Of a stretch of DNA of 64,000 nt, positions 19,351-27,594 are shown piece after piece (position 1 is the first letter of the stretch; every line of letters begins with the position of its first letter). The notes beneath the pieces were generated by a model. It ran no database searches and had not been told where the DNA came from. It saw nothing but the letters and a program-made list of their open reading frames with translations. Made by a program: the position numbers and the translations under genes. Source of the DNA: Sulfitobacter noctilucicola (GTDB lineage Bacteria; Pseudomonadota; Alphaproteobacteria; Rhodobacterales; Rhodobacteraceae); assembly GCF_000622385.1 (NCBI RefSeq), contig NZ_JASD01000008.1, positions 3,286,001-3,350,000 on the forward strand, in the 5' to 3' direction.

Positions 19351-19830
19351 ATGGATATTCGCACCGGCAACGGGTTTGACGTTCATGCCTTCGGCCCAGG
19401 CGATCATGTAATTCTGTGCGGCGTGCGCATCGAGCATGATCACGGGCTGGTTGGCCATTCCGACGCAGACGTGGGGATGCATACGGTGACTGATGCCATC
19501 TACGGCGCTTTAGCGCAGGGAGATATCGGACAACACTTTCCGCCTTCCGACCCCCAATGGAAGGGTGCCGCCAGCGACGTCTTTCTAAAACACGCAGTCG
19601 AAATGGCGGCTGAGTTGGGGTTTGCGATCAACCATGTAGATTGCACGCTGATCTGTGAACATCCCAAGGTCGGCCCCCATGCCTCCAAGATGCGTGAAAC
19701 CATGGCGGGCTTGATGGGCATGGATGTCGATCGCGTCTCGGTCAAGGCAACCACGTCCGAGCGTTTGGGCTTTACCGGTCGGGGCGAAGGCATCGCCTGT
19801 ATGGCCACGGCCACATTGGTGAAATCATGA
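19351..19830 (+). CDS. ispF: 2-C-methyl-D-erythritol 2,4-cyclodiphosphate synthase
   Basis: A 159-residue IspF, which cyclises CDP-methylerythritol phosphate in the MEP route to isoprenoids. The zinc ligands lie in GNGFDVHAF (Asp10, His12), and [17 protein letters not shown] holds the third. The ATT region [19 protein letters not shown] is complete. The ATG is preceded by CAGGAG. Many alphaproteobacteria have IspD fused to IspF; here IspF stands alone, and no ispD remnant precedes it. It is the first gene of ispF-pgpA-pncC. Confidence 0.96.
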   Translation: MDIRTGNGFDVHAFGPGDHVILCGVRIEHDHGLVGHSDADVGMHTVTDAIYGALAQGDIGQHFPPSDPQWKGAASDVFLKHAVEMAAELGFAINHVDCTLICEHPKVGPHASKMRETMAGLMGMDVDRVSVKATTSERLGFTGRGEGIACMATATLVKS

Positions 19831-20318
19831 TGTTGGCACGGTTGATTGGTACGTTGATGGGTGTCGGATACCTCCGCCCTGCCCCCGGCACATGGGGGTC
19901 GCTGTTCTCACTGCCTTATGCGTGGGTGTTGCATGTGATCGGTGGCTTTCCTCTGCTTGCTTTGGGCGTGGGTATTGCCTTCCTCAAAGGCTGGTGGGCG
20001 ACATCGCGGATGACGGCGGGATCGTCGGATCATGACCCGTCCGAAATTGTAGTGGATGAACTGGTCGGTCAGTGGATCGCGCTTCTGCCCCTTAGCTATG
20101 CGGCCTGGTCCATGGACATCTCTATTCTTGCAATGTGGCCCGGCTGGATTGCGGCATTTGCCCTGTTTCGTCTGTTTGACATCACAAAGCCCGGACCTGT
20201 GGGTTGGGCAGACCGACGCGGAGATGCCTTGGGCGTGATGCTGGATGATGTAATTGCGGGCATCTTTGCGGCACTTGGCGTCTTGGCACTCGCAGCGCTT
20301 TATCACGGGGTTTTGTGA
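19827..20318 (+). CDS. pgpA: Phosphatidylglycerophosphatase A
   Basis: A 163-residue integral membrane enzyme that removes the phosphate from phosphatidylglycerophosphate. The family opening [15 protein letters not shown] and the acidic motif [20 protein letters not shown] are present, as is a late [17 protein letters not shown] block. Four hydrophobic segments are predicted. It overlaps ispF and pncC by four bases at each end (ATGA), so the three are co-translated. Confidence 0.94.
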   Translation: MMLARLIGTLMGVGYLRPAPGTWGSLFSLPYAWVLHVIGGFPLLALGVGIAFLKGWWATSRMTAGSSDHDPSEIVVDELVGQWIALLPLSYAAWSMDISILAMWPGWIAAFALFRLFDITKPGPVGWADRRGDALGVMLDDVIAGIFAALGVLALAALYHGVL

Positions 20319-20794
20319 TGCCGATTGCAGCGGATATTCTCACTACTGCCATTGCAAAGAAAGCAACGATTGCCACCGCCGAAAGCTGTACCGGCGGGAT
20401 GGTCGCGGCGGCTTTGACGGACTTGCCGGGATCCTCCGTCATGATGGAGCGCGGGTTCGTGACCTATACCAATCTAGCAAAGGTCGAAATGCTCGGTGTG
20501 GGCCAAGCGACGCTGGACGCTGTAGGTGCCGTTTCAGAAGAGGTCGCCCGCGAGATGGTCGAAGGAGCGCTCAGGAATTCTGCCGCTTCTGTCGCTGTAT
20601 CAATCACAGGAATCGCAGGTCCGGGCGGGTCAGAGCATAAGCCCGAGGGCCGCGTCTGCTTTGGCGTTTCCTCTGGAGGGCGCACAAAAGTAGAGACGCG
20701 CGAGTTCGGTGCCATCGGGCGCGATGCAGTCCGCAAGGCTGCGCGGGATCATGCGCTTGCTCTGATTCTTGCCGAGATTCAAAAACTGCCCTGA
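20315..20794 (+). CDS. pncC: Nicotinamide-nucleotide amidase (CinA C-terminal domain)
   Basis: A 159-residue stand-alone CinA C-terminal domain. The active-site region is ATAESCTGGMVAAALTDLPG, with Ser29 and neighbouring Thr, and VSITGIAGPGGSEHKPEGRV is also typical. The enzyme deamidates nicotinamide mononucleotide in NAD recycling. No N-terminal molybdopterin-binding-like CinA domain is attached. Third gene of ispF-pgpA-pncC. Confidence 0.93.
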   Translation: MMPIAADILTTAIAKKATIATAESCTGGMVAAALTDLPGSSVMMERGFVTYTNLAKVEMLGVGQATLDAVGAVSEEVAREMVEGALRNSAASVAVSITGIAGPGGSEHKPEGRVCFGVSSGGRTKVETREFGAIGRDAVRKAARDHALALILAEIQKLP

Positions 20795-20935
20795 TTTCAG
20801 GCTCCTCGCGATCTGAGCGCCCAAAATTTCAACAATTATGAAATTGCCTGCTCAATAGGCGCTTAAGGGCTTTGCAGCGCTCAACTGCTGGGCATTGTGC
20901 CTGACAATTGACCAATCACCGAACGGAGACCTGCA

Positions 20936-22117
20936 ATGAACGCCGCTGATACCGCGTGGATAATGACTGCCACGGCCCTTGTTTTGCTGATGACCTTACC
21001 TGGTCTCGCACTGTTTTACGGCGGCCTTGTACGGGCACGAAACGTGCTCAGCGTGTTCATGCATTGTTATGCAATTGCCTGCCTGATGTCGGTTTTGTGG
21101 TTCCTTGTGGGATACTCTATCGCATTTGGTCCCGGCACCAGCGGCTATTGGGGCGGGCTCGACAAGATCGGGCTTACCGGCGTGGATGCCGACAGCCTGA
21201 GCGGGACATTGCCTGAAATCCTGTTCTTTGCCTTCCAGATGACCTTTGCAATCATCACACCTGCGCTGATCGTGGGTGCCTTTGTAGAACGGATCAACTT
21301 TGCCTTCATGCTGTTGTTTTCCGGCCTCTGGATGCTTTTGTGCTACGCGCCTGTTGTCCACTGGGTCTGGGGCGGTGGTATGCTGGCAGACGGCGGCATC
21401 TTTGGTGAAACAGGCGTACGCGATTTTGCGGGCGGTATCGTTGTGCATGAGACTGCCGGTCTGGCGGCCTTGATCCTCGCTGTGATGCTGGGCGCGCGTC
21501 GCGATCATTCGAAACCACCACATAACCCCGGTCTGGTGATGATCGGTGCGGCCCTTCTTTGGGTGGGTTGGTTCGGCTTTAACGGTGGGTCACAACTTGC
21601 CGCTGATGGTGGTGCTGCCATGGCCATCACCGTGACCCATATTTCTGCTGCCACCGCCTCGCTGACCTGGGCACTGTGGGAACGTATCAAATTCGGCAAG
21701 GCCTCTCTTGTTGGTATTGTCACCGGCACCATTGCGGGCCTTGCCTCTATCACCCCCGCATCCGGTTTTGTCGGACCATGGGCGGCACTGCTGATCGGCG
21801 CTGTCGCTGGCATTTTGTGTCAAGAAGCCGTTGTGCTGATCCGCAACAAGCTGAAGGTCGATGATACGCTTGACGTTTTTGCGGTCCACGGCGTCGGCGG
21901 TATCTTTGGTACGATCATGATCGCGGCCTTGGGTGCGGGATCATGGGCCGCACAGCTTGGGTCGCTTGCGATTGTCGGTGTGTTTACAGCTGTGGTCACG
22001 ATTGTCCTTGTGATCATCTGCCGCGCCATCGTTCCGATGCGTGTGGACGCTGAGACCGAAACCAGCGGACTTGACCTGTCTGTACACGGTGAGCGGGCCT
22101 ACGATCTTACCAGTTGA
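20936..22117 (+). CDS. amtB: Ammonium transporter AmtB
   Basis: A 393-residue transporter with 11 predicted helices. The twin pore histidines are in GGIVVHETAGLAAL and FAVHGVGGIFGT. The C-terminal tail GLDLSVHGERAYD is the PII-binding region that allows GlnK to block transport. No glnK gene precedes it, unlike the usual glnK-amtB pair; the upstream gene is pncC, 141 bases away. The start has CGGAGACC upstream. Regulation by NtrBC is expected for the family, but I identified no NtrC site with certainty. Confidence 0.97.
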   Translation: MNAADTAWIMTATALVLLMTLPGLALFYGGLVRARNVLSVFMHCYAIACLMSVLWFLVGYSIAFGPGTSGYWGGLDKIGLTGVDADSLSGTLPEILFFAFQMTFAIITPALIVGAFVERINFAFMLLFSGLWMLLCYAPVVHWVWGGGMLADGGIFGETGVRDFAGGIVVHETAGLAALILAVMLGARRDHSKPPHNPGLVMIGAALLWVGWFGFNGGSQLAADGGAAMAITVTHISAATASLTWALWERIKFGKASLVGIVTGTIAGLASITPASGFVGPWAALLIGAVAGILCQEAVVLIRNKLKVDDTLDVFAVHGVGGIFGTIMIAALGAGSWAAQLGSLAIVGVFTAVVTIVLVIICRAIVPMRVDAETETSGLDLSVHGERAYDLTS

Positions 22118-22124
22118 TACCAAA

Positions 22125-22155
22125 GGACCGCGCAGGGTAGATCCTTGCGCGGTCC
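22125..22155. terminator. Hairpin terminator between convergent amtB and the COQ10-like gene
   Basis: GGACCGCGCA and TGCGCGGTCC form a perfect ten-base-pair stem around an 11-base centre. The hairpin sits 8 bases after amtB. The T content following it is low on both strands (CAAAACTTTG on plus), so it may act as a moderately efficient bidirectional terminator. Confidence 0.6.
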
Positions 22156-22182
22156 AAAACTTTGCGATGTGAATTGCTACTT

Positions 22183-22635
22183 CTAGGTCTGCGGCGCGTA
22201 CAGAGCCGCCGCACGTTTCTCAAAAGCCCGAACAACCCGCTGCATCGCCTCGTTGAAGACGACACCGATGATGCCTTGCAGGATCGCGTTCTTGAATTCG
22301 AAATCGACGTGAAAATGGACTTTGCAGCCCCCCGGTGCATCCTCGAAATGCCAGCCTGACTTCATATACTTGAACGGTCCGTCCAGATATTCCGTGTCGA
22401 TTTTGCGCGCCTCGGGCCAAAGTACCACCCGGCTCGTAAAGCGTTCGCGGAACACCTTGAAGCTGATTACAAGATCGGCGTCCATCACGCGGTGATCGCC
22501 CCTGTCCTCGTCCGAACGAATGCGCGCGGCGGCAGTCCACGGTAGAAACTCTGGATAGCTGGCAACGTCGGCCACAAGGTCATACATCTGGTCTGCGGTA
22601 TAGGGCAGATTTCGGGTCTCGGAATGGCTTGGCAT
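22183..22635 (-). CDS. Coenzyme Q-binding protein COQ10 / RatA-like START-domain protein
   Basis: A 150-residue single-domain START-like protein. The N-terminus [23 protein letters not shown] and the ending [17 protein letters not shown] (in part) are diagnostic of the COQ10/RatA (YfjG) family. Mitochondrial COQ10 binds ubiquinone and supports respiration. The E. coli member RatA was described as a ribosome-binding toxin, but the ubiquinone role is the more general one (inference). It starts at the ATG at 22635; the frame continues upstream into the hpt promoter but without family similarity. Confidence 0.88.
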   Translation of the reverse strand: MPSHSETRNLPYTADQMYDLVADVASYPEFLPWTAAARIRSDEDRGDHRVMDADLVISFKVFRERFTSRVVLWPEARKIDTEYLDGPFKYMKSGWHFEDAPGGCKVHFHVDFEFKNAILQGIIGVVFNEAMQRVVRAFEKRAAALYAPQT

Positions 22636-22709
22636 TGCGTTCGCTGCGTCCTCAGGGTAGCTCTGTTTCACCGATAAAGTACTTAGTTTCAAGGGCAAGG
22701 GTCATCGCC

Positions 22710-23246
22710 ATGACAGATCGTCGCTATGTGATCGATGAAATGATCTCTGCCAAGGCAATTGCCGCCCGCATTGAAGATTTGTGTCGTGCAATTCACGACG
22801 AATTTGACGGTACGGACAAGCTGGTTGTGGTTGGTCTGCTGCGCGGGTCATTTGTGTTTATCGCCGATCTGGTGCGCGAGCTGGATTTGCCGATCGAGGT
22901 CGATTTCCTCGAGGCGTCAAGCTATGGCGATGGGATGGAAAGCAGTCGGGAAGTGCGTATTCTCAAGGACTTGCGCGGTGCCATTGAAGGGCGTGACGTG
23001 CTGGTGGTCGAGGACATCGTAGACACCGGACATACGCTGCATCACGTCACCAACCTGCTGAAGTCCCGTGATCCTGCACGCTTGAAAACGATTGCCTTGC
23101 TCGACAAGCCCACGCGGCGCGAAGTCGATATGAAGGCCGACTGGACAGGTTTCGAAATCCCCGATGAATTTGTCGTGGGCTATGGCATCGATTTTGCTCA
23201 ACGGAACCGAAATCTGCCGTTCATCGGCAAGGTACGTTTCATATGA
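22710..23246 (+). CDS. hpt: Hypoxanthine phosphoribosyltransferase
   Basis: A 178-residue purine salvage enzyme, converting hypoxanthine (and often guanine) plus PRPP to IMP/GMP. The PRPP-binding motif reads [14 protein letters not shown] and the flexible loop region reads [28 protein letters not shown] closes the protein as in the family. The ATG at 22710 was chosen because the longer reading adds 27 residues that the family lacks; 'AAGGGTCATCGCC' precedes it. Divergent from the COQ10-like gene. The stop overlaps a 57-codon gene (ATGA). Confidence 0.95.
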   Translation: MTDRRYVIDEMISAKAIAARIEDLCRAIHDEFDGTDKLVVVGLLRGSFVFIADLVRELDLPIEVDFLEASSYGDGMESSREVRILKDLRGAIEGRDVLVVEDIVDTGHTLHHVTNLLKSRDPARLKTIALLDKPTRREVDMKADWTGFEIPDEFVVGYGIDFAQRNRNLPFIGKVRFI

Positions 23247-23416
23247 ACCCCGTATGGCTGATGCGGATGTCCCGCTGGGCGCGCAAGCCCCCTTCTGCCA
23301 AGCGGGTGAAATTTGTTTTTGGAATCATCGCTCTTGCGGCGCTGATCTGGGGCATTGAATGGATGGGATGGTGGCCTGACTGGGCCACGGCAGAGCGTAT
23401 ACCACGCAAGTTCTAG
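23243..23416 (+). CDS. Small membrane-anchored protein of 57 residues, coupled to hpt
   Basis: A 57-codon ORF starting at the ATG that overlaps the hpt stop (ATGA). It reads [20 protein letters not shown], then a hydrophobic segment [20 protein letters not shown], then [14 protein letters not shown]. The basic N-terminus followed by one membrane helix predicts an N-in, C-out topology. The tight overlap and regular codon use support that it is real. I do not recognise a function; small proteins of this form occur in Rhodobacteraceae. Confidence 0.72.
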   Translation: MNPVWLMRMSRWARKPPSAKRVKFVFGIIALAALIWGIEWMGWWPDWATAERIPRKF

Positions 23417-23518
23417 GCATTTTCCGTCATCACGAAATTGTTTTTGCGCCAGCCGCACACTGATGTAGGCTGATCTCTAAGGGACATTCGCAAATTCAAT
23501 TTCTTGAAGGGCAACGAC

Positions 23519-23989
23519 ATGGACACTTTCACTAAAATAACCGCAATTTTGGGTCTTGGGGCGGCATTGGTCGCAACTACCGTATTTGCAGACAGTCATG
23601 CGGCCGAGAATCCTGCGGTGGCGGCACGCCATCACCAAATGCAGATGGTAGGATATCACATCGGCGTACTGGGCGGCATCGCAAAGGGCGAAATGGAGTA
23701 TGACGCAGAGATGGTTTCAGCCGCTGCATCCAATCTCGCCGCGCTTGCCCGCATGGAACGCGCGACCCTCTGGGTCGCGGGTACAGAGCAAGGTGCCGTT
23801 GAAGGCTCTCGTGCCAAAGCTGAAATCTGGAGCGATCCGGACGGGTTTGCCAAGAAGTTTGATGATCTGGCAACAGCGGCAACAGCATTGGTCGATGCGG
23901 GTGATGCAGCGGCGGTAGGTGCCGGTATGGGGGCATTGGGTGGCAGCTGTAAAGCCTGCCACGAAGCGTTCCGCGGTCCCAAGAACTGA
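23519..23989 (+). CDS. Cytochrome c' / c556-type protein
   Basis: A 156-residue periplasmic cytochrome. The signal peptide (1-24) ends TVFADS. The mature protein is a four-helix-bundle cytochrome with the haem-binding motif CKACHEAFR near the C-terminus (144-148), typical of class II cytochromes. The N-terminal helix has MQMVGYHIGVLGGIAKGE. Class II cytochromes bind NO or serve as electron carriers; the distal ligand is not settled from sequence. I chose the ATG with GAAGGG 7 bases upstream. The diheme cytochrome gene follows 3 bases later. Confidence 0.9.
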   Translation: MDTFTKITAILGLGAALVATTVFADSHAAENPAVAARHHQMQMVGYHIGVLGGIAKGEMEYDAEMVSAAASNLAALARMERATLWVAGTEQGAVEGSRAKAEIWSDPDGFAKKFDDLATAATALVDAGDAAAVGAGMGALGGSCKACHEAFRGPKN

Positions 23990-23992
23990 CCC

Positions 23993-24871
23993 TTGCGGCG
24001 TTTTCTGGCAGCAGCAGGTATTGGCGGTATGGTGGTCGCAGTGGCCCTTTGGGTCATTTCTGCGCCTGCGCCGCTCTCTACAGGTTATGCTGAAGCCCAT
24101 ACGACAGACGCCGATAACGGCGCGGCGGTCTTCACCGCAGCCGGATGCGCGTCTTGCCACGCAGCACCGGATGCGGCGGGTGAAGCAAAGCTTGTTCTGG
24201 AGGGCGGGCACGCATTCGAAAGCGATTTTGGTACATTTTATGCGCCGAACATCACTTACGGCCCCGCTGGCATAGGGGGGTGGACGTTACCTGAGTTTGC
24301 CCGCGCGGTCACGCAAGGTGTCTCTCCCAAAGGCGCACATTACTATCCCGCGTTTCCCTATACGTCCTATCAGCATATGACCGAGGGGGACGTGTCGGAC
24401 CTCTTTGCCTATGTGAAGTCCCTCCCCGTTTCGGAAGTTGCCAGCATCCCGCATGATGTGGGGTTCCCCTTCAATATCCGAAGGGCGCTGGGGCTTTGGA
24501 AAGCGCTGTACGCCACGCCCGATTTTGTCATGGCCGACGCACCAAATCCGGAGCTTGAACGCGGGCGTTACATTGTCGAAGGGTTAGCACATTGCGGTGA
24601 ATGCCATACCCCCCGCACAGCTCTGGGAGGTCTCGACCGCGATGCTTGGCTAACGGGAGCACCGAACCCTTCGGGAAAAGGCAGAATTCCAAACATCACG
24701 CCAGCGGCCCTAGACTGGTCAGAATCCGATCTGATCTATTACTTCGAGAGCGGTTTAACACCCGACTATGACAGCGTCGGTGGTTCAATGGCGGCGGTGG
24801 TCGACAATCTGGCTAAACTTCCAGAAAGTGACCGTGCTGCGATTGCTGCCTATCTCAAAGCTTTACCCTAA
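23993..24871 (+). CDS. Periplasmic diheme c-type cytochrome
   Basis: A 292-residue cytochrome with a TTG start 3 bases after the cytochrome c' stop. An N-terminal membrane anchor or signal (about 5-27) is followed by two class I domains, each with a haem motif: CASCH (52-56) and CGECH (201-205). Domain spacing and the NIT(Y/P) motifs ([26 protein letters not shown]) resemble the cytochrome subunits of membrane alcohol and sorbitol dehydrogenases. No dehydrogenase gene is nearby, so it more likely passes electrons with the upstream cytochrome. It converges with lipA and overlaps it by 9 bases. Confidence 0.88.
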   Translation: MRRFLAAAGIGGMVVAVALWVISAPAPLSTGYAEAHTTDADNGAAVFTAAGCASCHAAPDAAGEAKLVLEGGHAFESDFGTFYAPNITYGPAGIGGWTLPEFARAVTQGVSPKGAHYYPAFPYTSYQHMTEGDVSDLFAYVKSLPVSEVASIPHDVGFPFNIRRALGLWKALYATPDFVMADAPNPELERGRYIVEGLAHCGECHTPRTALGGLDRDAWLTGAPNPSGKGRIPNITPAALDWSESDLIYYFESGLTPDYDSVGGSMAAVVDNLAKLPESDRAAIAAYLKALP

Positions 24872-25816
24872 GCCGAGTTTAAGGTTCCGGGCCGCACGAA
24901 GGCGCGCGAAATCGTCGCCTGCGTGGTAGGATGAACGCGTAAGCGGCGTGGCGGAGACCATGTGGAATCCTTTGCCATAGGCCGCCTTTTCGTAGGATGC
25001 GAATTCATCAGGATGCACAAACCTGTCCACCGCATGGTGTTTCGGCGTTGGCTGCAGATACTGGCCTATGGTCAGAAAATCGATATCGGCGGCACGCATG
25101 TCTTCCATCACCTGAATAACCGACTGTCGGTCCTCACCCAAACCGACCATGATGCCGGACTTGGTAAACATCGACGGATCAAGCTCTTTTACACGCTGCA
25201 ACAGGCGCAGGGAGTGAAAGTATCGCGCGCCGGGGCGCACTTCGGGATAAAGGCCCGGCACGGTTTCAAGGTTGTGGTTGAACACATCAGGCCGCGCCTC
25301 AACGACCTTTTCAAGCGCTTCCGGCCCGCAGCGGATGAAGTCCGGCGTCAGGATCTCGATTGTCGTCTCTGGGCTGCGGTGCCGCACAGCGCGGATTGTC
25401 TGGGCGAAATGCTCGGCTCCACCGTCCTCGATATCATCGCGATCTACGGATGTAATAACGACATGGTTCAGACCGAGCTTTGCCACTGCGTCAGCGACGC
25501 GACCCGGCTCAAAGACATCAAGATCTTCGGGTGGCTTGCCCGTAGCAATGTTACAGAACGTACAGGCGCGGGTACAGACTTCGCCCATAATCATCATAGT
25601 TGCGTGGCCCTGGCTCCAGCATTCGCCTACGTTGGGGCAGCCCGCCTCTTCGCAGACCGTGACCAGTTTGTTCTCGCGCATGATCTTGGCGGTATCGGCA
25701 TAGCCTTGACCGCCCGGTGCTTTTACCCTGATCCAGCTGGGTTTTTTCGGCTGGGCATTGTCCGGCTTGCGCGCCTTTTCTGGGTGGCGCTGCTCGGGAA
25801 TCTTCAGATCACGCAT
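24863..25816 (-). CDS. lipA: Lipoyl synthase
   Basis: A 317-residue radical SAM enzyme that inserts two sulphurs into protein-bound octanoate. The radical SAM motif is CTRACTFC (Cys81, Cys85, Cys88). The auxiliary cluster motif is [12 protein letters not shown] (Cys55, Cys60, Cys66). Its C-terminal SSYHAGD contains the conserved Ser that ligates the auxiliary cluster. The ATG at 25816 has GGAGA upstream; a longer reading adds 13 residues without similarity. Confidence 0.97.
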   Translation of the reverse strand: MRDLKIPEQRHPEKARKPDNAQPKKPSWIRVKAPGGQGYADTAKIMRENKLVTVCEEAGCPNVGECWSQGHATMMIMGEVCTRACTFCNIATGKPPEDLDVFEPGRVADAVAKLGLNHVVITSVDRDDIEDGGAEHFAQTIRAVRHRSPETTIEILTPDFIRCGPEALEKVVEARPDVFNHNLETVPGLYPEVRPGARYFHSLRLLQRVKELDPSMFTKSGIMVGLGEDRQSVIQVMEDMRAADIDFLTIGQYLQPTPKHHAVDRFVHPDEFASYEKAAYGKGFHMVSATPLTRSSYHAGDDFARLRAARNLKLGLG

Positions 25817-25906
25817 GGCGGGTCTCCGGTTGGCTTGATGTCTTATGTAGCACATTGATGCTGCAACAAAACCCCAAGTCCACGCAGAACGGCCATGCGT
25901 CCTGTC

Positions 25907-27040
25907 CTAGCCGATCATCGGACCACCCGGCCCCACAGTTTCATCATAGTGACGTTGAAGACGCATCAGGGCGATCCGTAACACCACCTTGCCAGAGCGG
26001 GCAGACCACCCCAGACGCTTCTCCGTAGTTTCGAGACCTTCAAGATAGCAACAACACCGTAGCGCCACGTCCGACAGCCCTTCGCCCAAATGCTCAAGGG
26101 CTGCGCCAACACGGCGGCGCGCTTCTGATGCCGCACCGACACCACCGCCGCCATTGGAAGACCCGTTTTGCGTGCCGGCCGTGAGAAAATGATCCCAGTT
26201 CTGCGCGACCGAGCGATCCATCTGCGCCAATTCGAAATCCTCGCGTAGTCGCTCGCCCGCACCGACCAGCGCGTCGTCAAGAAACGGTTTTCCGGACTTG
26301 TCCCGTCGGCGCGAAAGCGCGGACAGAGGGCTTTCGCCTACCGCATAGCGGTTGCGATTGCCGCCCTCACCTTCTGCATCGCGGCGTGCGCTACCTTCAA
26401 GCGCGTTAAGCTCCGCGTCGTGTTCGTCGGAAGGTGCCGGTTCATTCGGGATACCAAAAGTGTCGTAAAGCTTAATAAGCGCCGCACGACCTGTACCTGT
26501 AATCGCATATCGCACAATGCGGCCTGTGTTACACGGCGCGATCCAATCCTTAAGCGCCATCGCCTGGGCCACGGCCGTATCTACCACGGCGGTCCGCGTG
26601 CTGCTGCCCAACGCCGTGTCGCGCACGACAACAGCCTTATCCAGACCAGCTGCCACGGCAAGCACCGCACCGGTTTCACACAGCCGGCGAAGAACCCGCA
26701 ACGCTTCGCGAGACAGGGTATCTTCATCTGGAATGCTAAGGGGCGCGTGTTTGGTCATGGATGAATTGTCCTTTCTGGCAGGTGTATTCGAATTTAGGCG
26801 TTGCACAGTGCCGACACTGCTTAGCTTGCGTAGGGCCGCATCAACCAACGGGTCATCGCGGCGCATTTCAACCTTGCGAATTTGACGCAGGATTGTTGAG
26901 GCGTGACAGCCCGCAGCGCGGGCAAGCATGCGAATTGGGGCACCTTTTTCTGTATGGGCGATGTAGTGCCGTGCCCCTTTGGGGACCCACCCCGGCAAAG
27001 CCCCGACCTGATCCATCGCCATCTCAGCAAGTTCGCCCAT
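25907..27040 (-). CDS. DUF6456 protein with an N-terminal helix-turn-helix
   Basis: A 377-residue protein. The N-terminal part has a helix-turn-helix-like stretch, PIRMLARAAGCHASTILRQI, which also matches the resolvase-type HTH spacing. The C-terminal 130 residues are a DUF6456 domain (GKPFLDDALVGAGERLREDFELAQMDRS and VALRCCCYLEGLETTEKRLGW, each in part). The ATG at 27040 has GGGAG at a good distance; a second ATG (27046) and GTG (27055) are in frame. It is divergent from the DUF6477 gene, across a gap with DnaA boxes. A DNA-binding regulator is likely (inference). Confidence 0.82.
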   Translation of the reverse strand: MGELAEMAMDQVGALPGWVPKGARHYIAHTEKGAPIRMLARAAGCHASTILRQIRKVEMRRDDPLVDAALRKLSSVGTVQRLNSNTPARKDNSSMTKHAPLSIPDEDTLSREALRVLRRLCETGAVLAVAAGLDKAVVVRDTALGSSTRTAVVDTAVAQAMALKDWIAPCNTGRIVRYAITGTGRAALIKLYDTFGIPNEPAPSDEHDAELNALEGSARRDAEGEGGNRNRYAVGESPLSALSRRRDKSGKPFLDDALVGAGERLREDFELAQMDRSVAQNWDHFLTAGTQNGSSNGGGGVGAASEARRRVGAALEHLGEGLSDVALRCCCYLEGLETTEKRLGWSARSGKVVLRIALMRLQRHYDETVGPGGPMIG

Positions 27041-27070
27041 CAACATCACTCCCACGACAAAAAGCGGATT

Positions 27071-27266
27071 TTATCCACAAGTTATCCACACAACCTAAAA
27101 GTGCATTTGTTACCGGATCGTTAAAATCCAACGCTGTGTTCATCATTGTTTCTAAAACATAAACAGTGGTGAAAGCGGCGAACGGTTAAAATTGTTCCGA
27201 CGCAACACCCTTATAGGTTGTGTATTGTTGGAAACAGAACGGGGTCATGCCGACCCTTTATCCACT
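27071..27266 (+). promoter_or_regulatory. DnaA boxes between the DUF6456 and DUF6477 genes
   Basis: Two perfect DnaA boxes, TTATCCACA, lie in tandem at 27071-27079 and 27082-27090, one helical turn apart in the same orientation. A third copy with one mismatch, TTATCCACT, is at 27258-27266, just before the DUF6477 start. The gap is AT-richer than its surroundings. This points to DnaA-controlled transcription of the flanking genes. The lack of further boxes and of the usual origin neighbours argues against it being the replication origin. Confidence 0.6.
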
Positions 27267-27282
27267 GTTCGAGGACAATAGA

Positions 27283-27576
27283 ATGCAAGACATCCTGACC
27301 ATGCTAAACGCCCTGCACCGCCCGCGCTTGATGATGCGGGCTGCTCGAATCGGGTCACAGGAATACCGCCGCGCTGCGCATCTGCCACGTCTTTTGGGAT
27401 ATGGCGTTCTGCCCCGTCACGGACCGGCATTGATGAAGCTGATGGAGATGGAAGCCGCTATGGAAGAGCAACGCACGCAATCCGACGCAAGCTACAGCCT
27501 GATCCGGCATCTGGATGCGCTGATTGCACTGGTTGGAGAGGCCCGCGAGCTGAAAGCGACGCAGACCCCTGCCTGA
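27283..27576 (+). CDS. DUF6477 family protein
   Basis: A 97-residue soluble protein, MQDILTMLNALHRPRLMMRA at the N-terminus, then EYRRAAHLPRLLGYGVLP and a helical, acidic-basic C-terminus (MKLMEMEAAMEEQRTQS). It matches the DUF6477 family, which I associate with Rhodobacterales and which has no known function. The ATG has GAGGAC upstream. It is divergent from the DUF6456 gene across the DnaA boxes, and converges on the methyltransferase gene. Confidence 0.8.
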   Translation: MQDILTMLNALHRPRLMMRAARIGSQEYRRAAHLPRLLGYGVLPRHGPALMKLMEMEAAMEEQRTQSDASYSLIRHLDALIALVGEARELKATQTPA

Positions 27577-27594
27577 TATCAAACGCGGTTGCGC

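Noticed and set aside
27056..27282. Chromosomal replication origin at the DnaA boxes
   Set aside because: Only two perfect boxes and one near copy, no clear AT-rich unwinding stretch next to them, and none of the usual origin neighbours.
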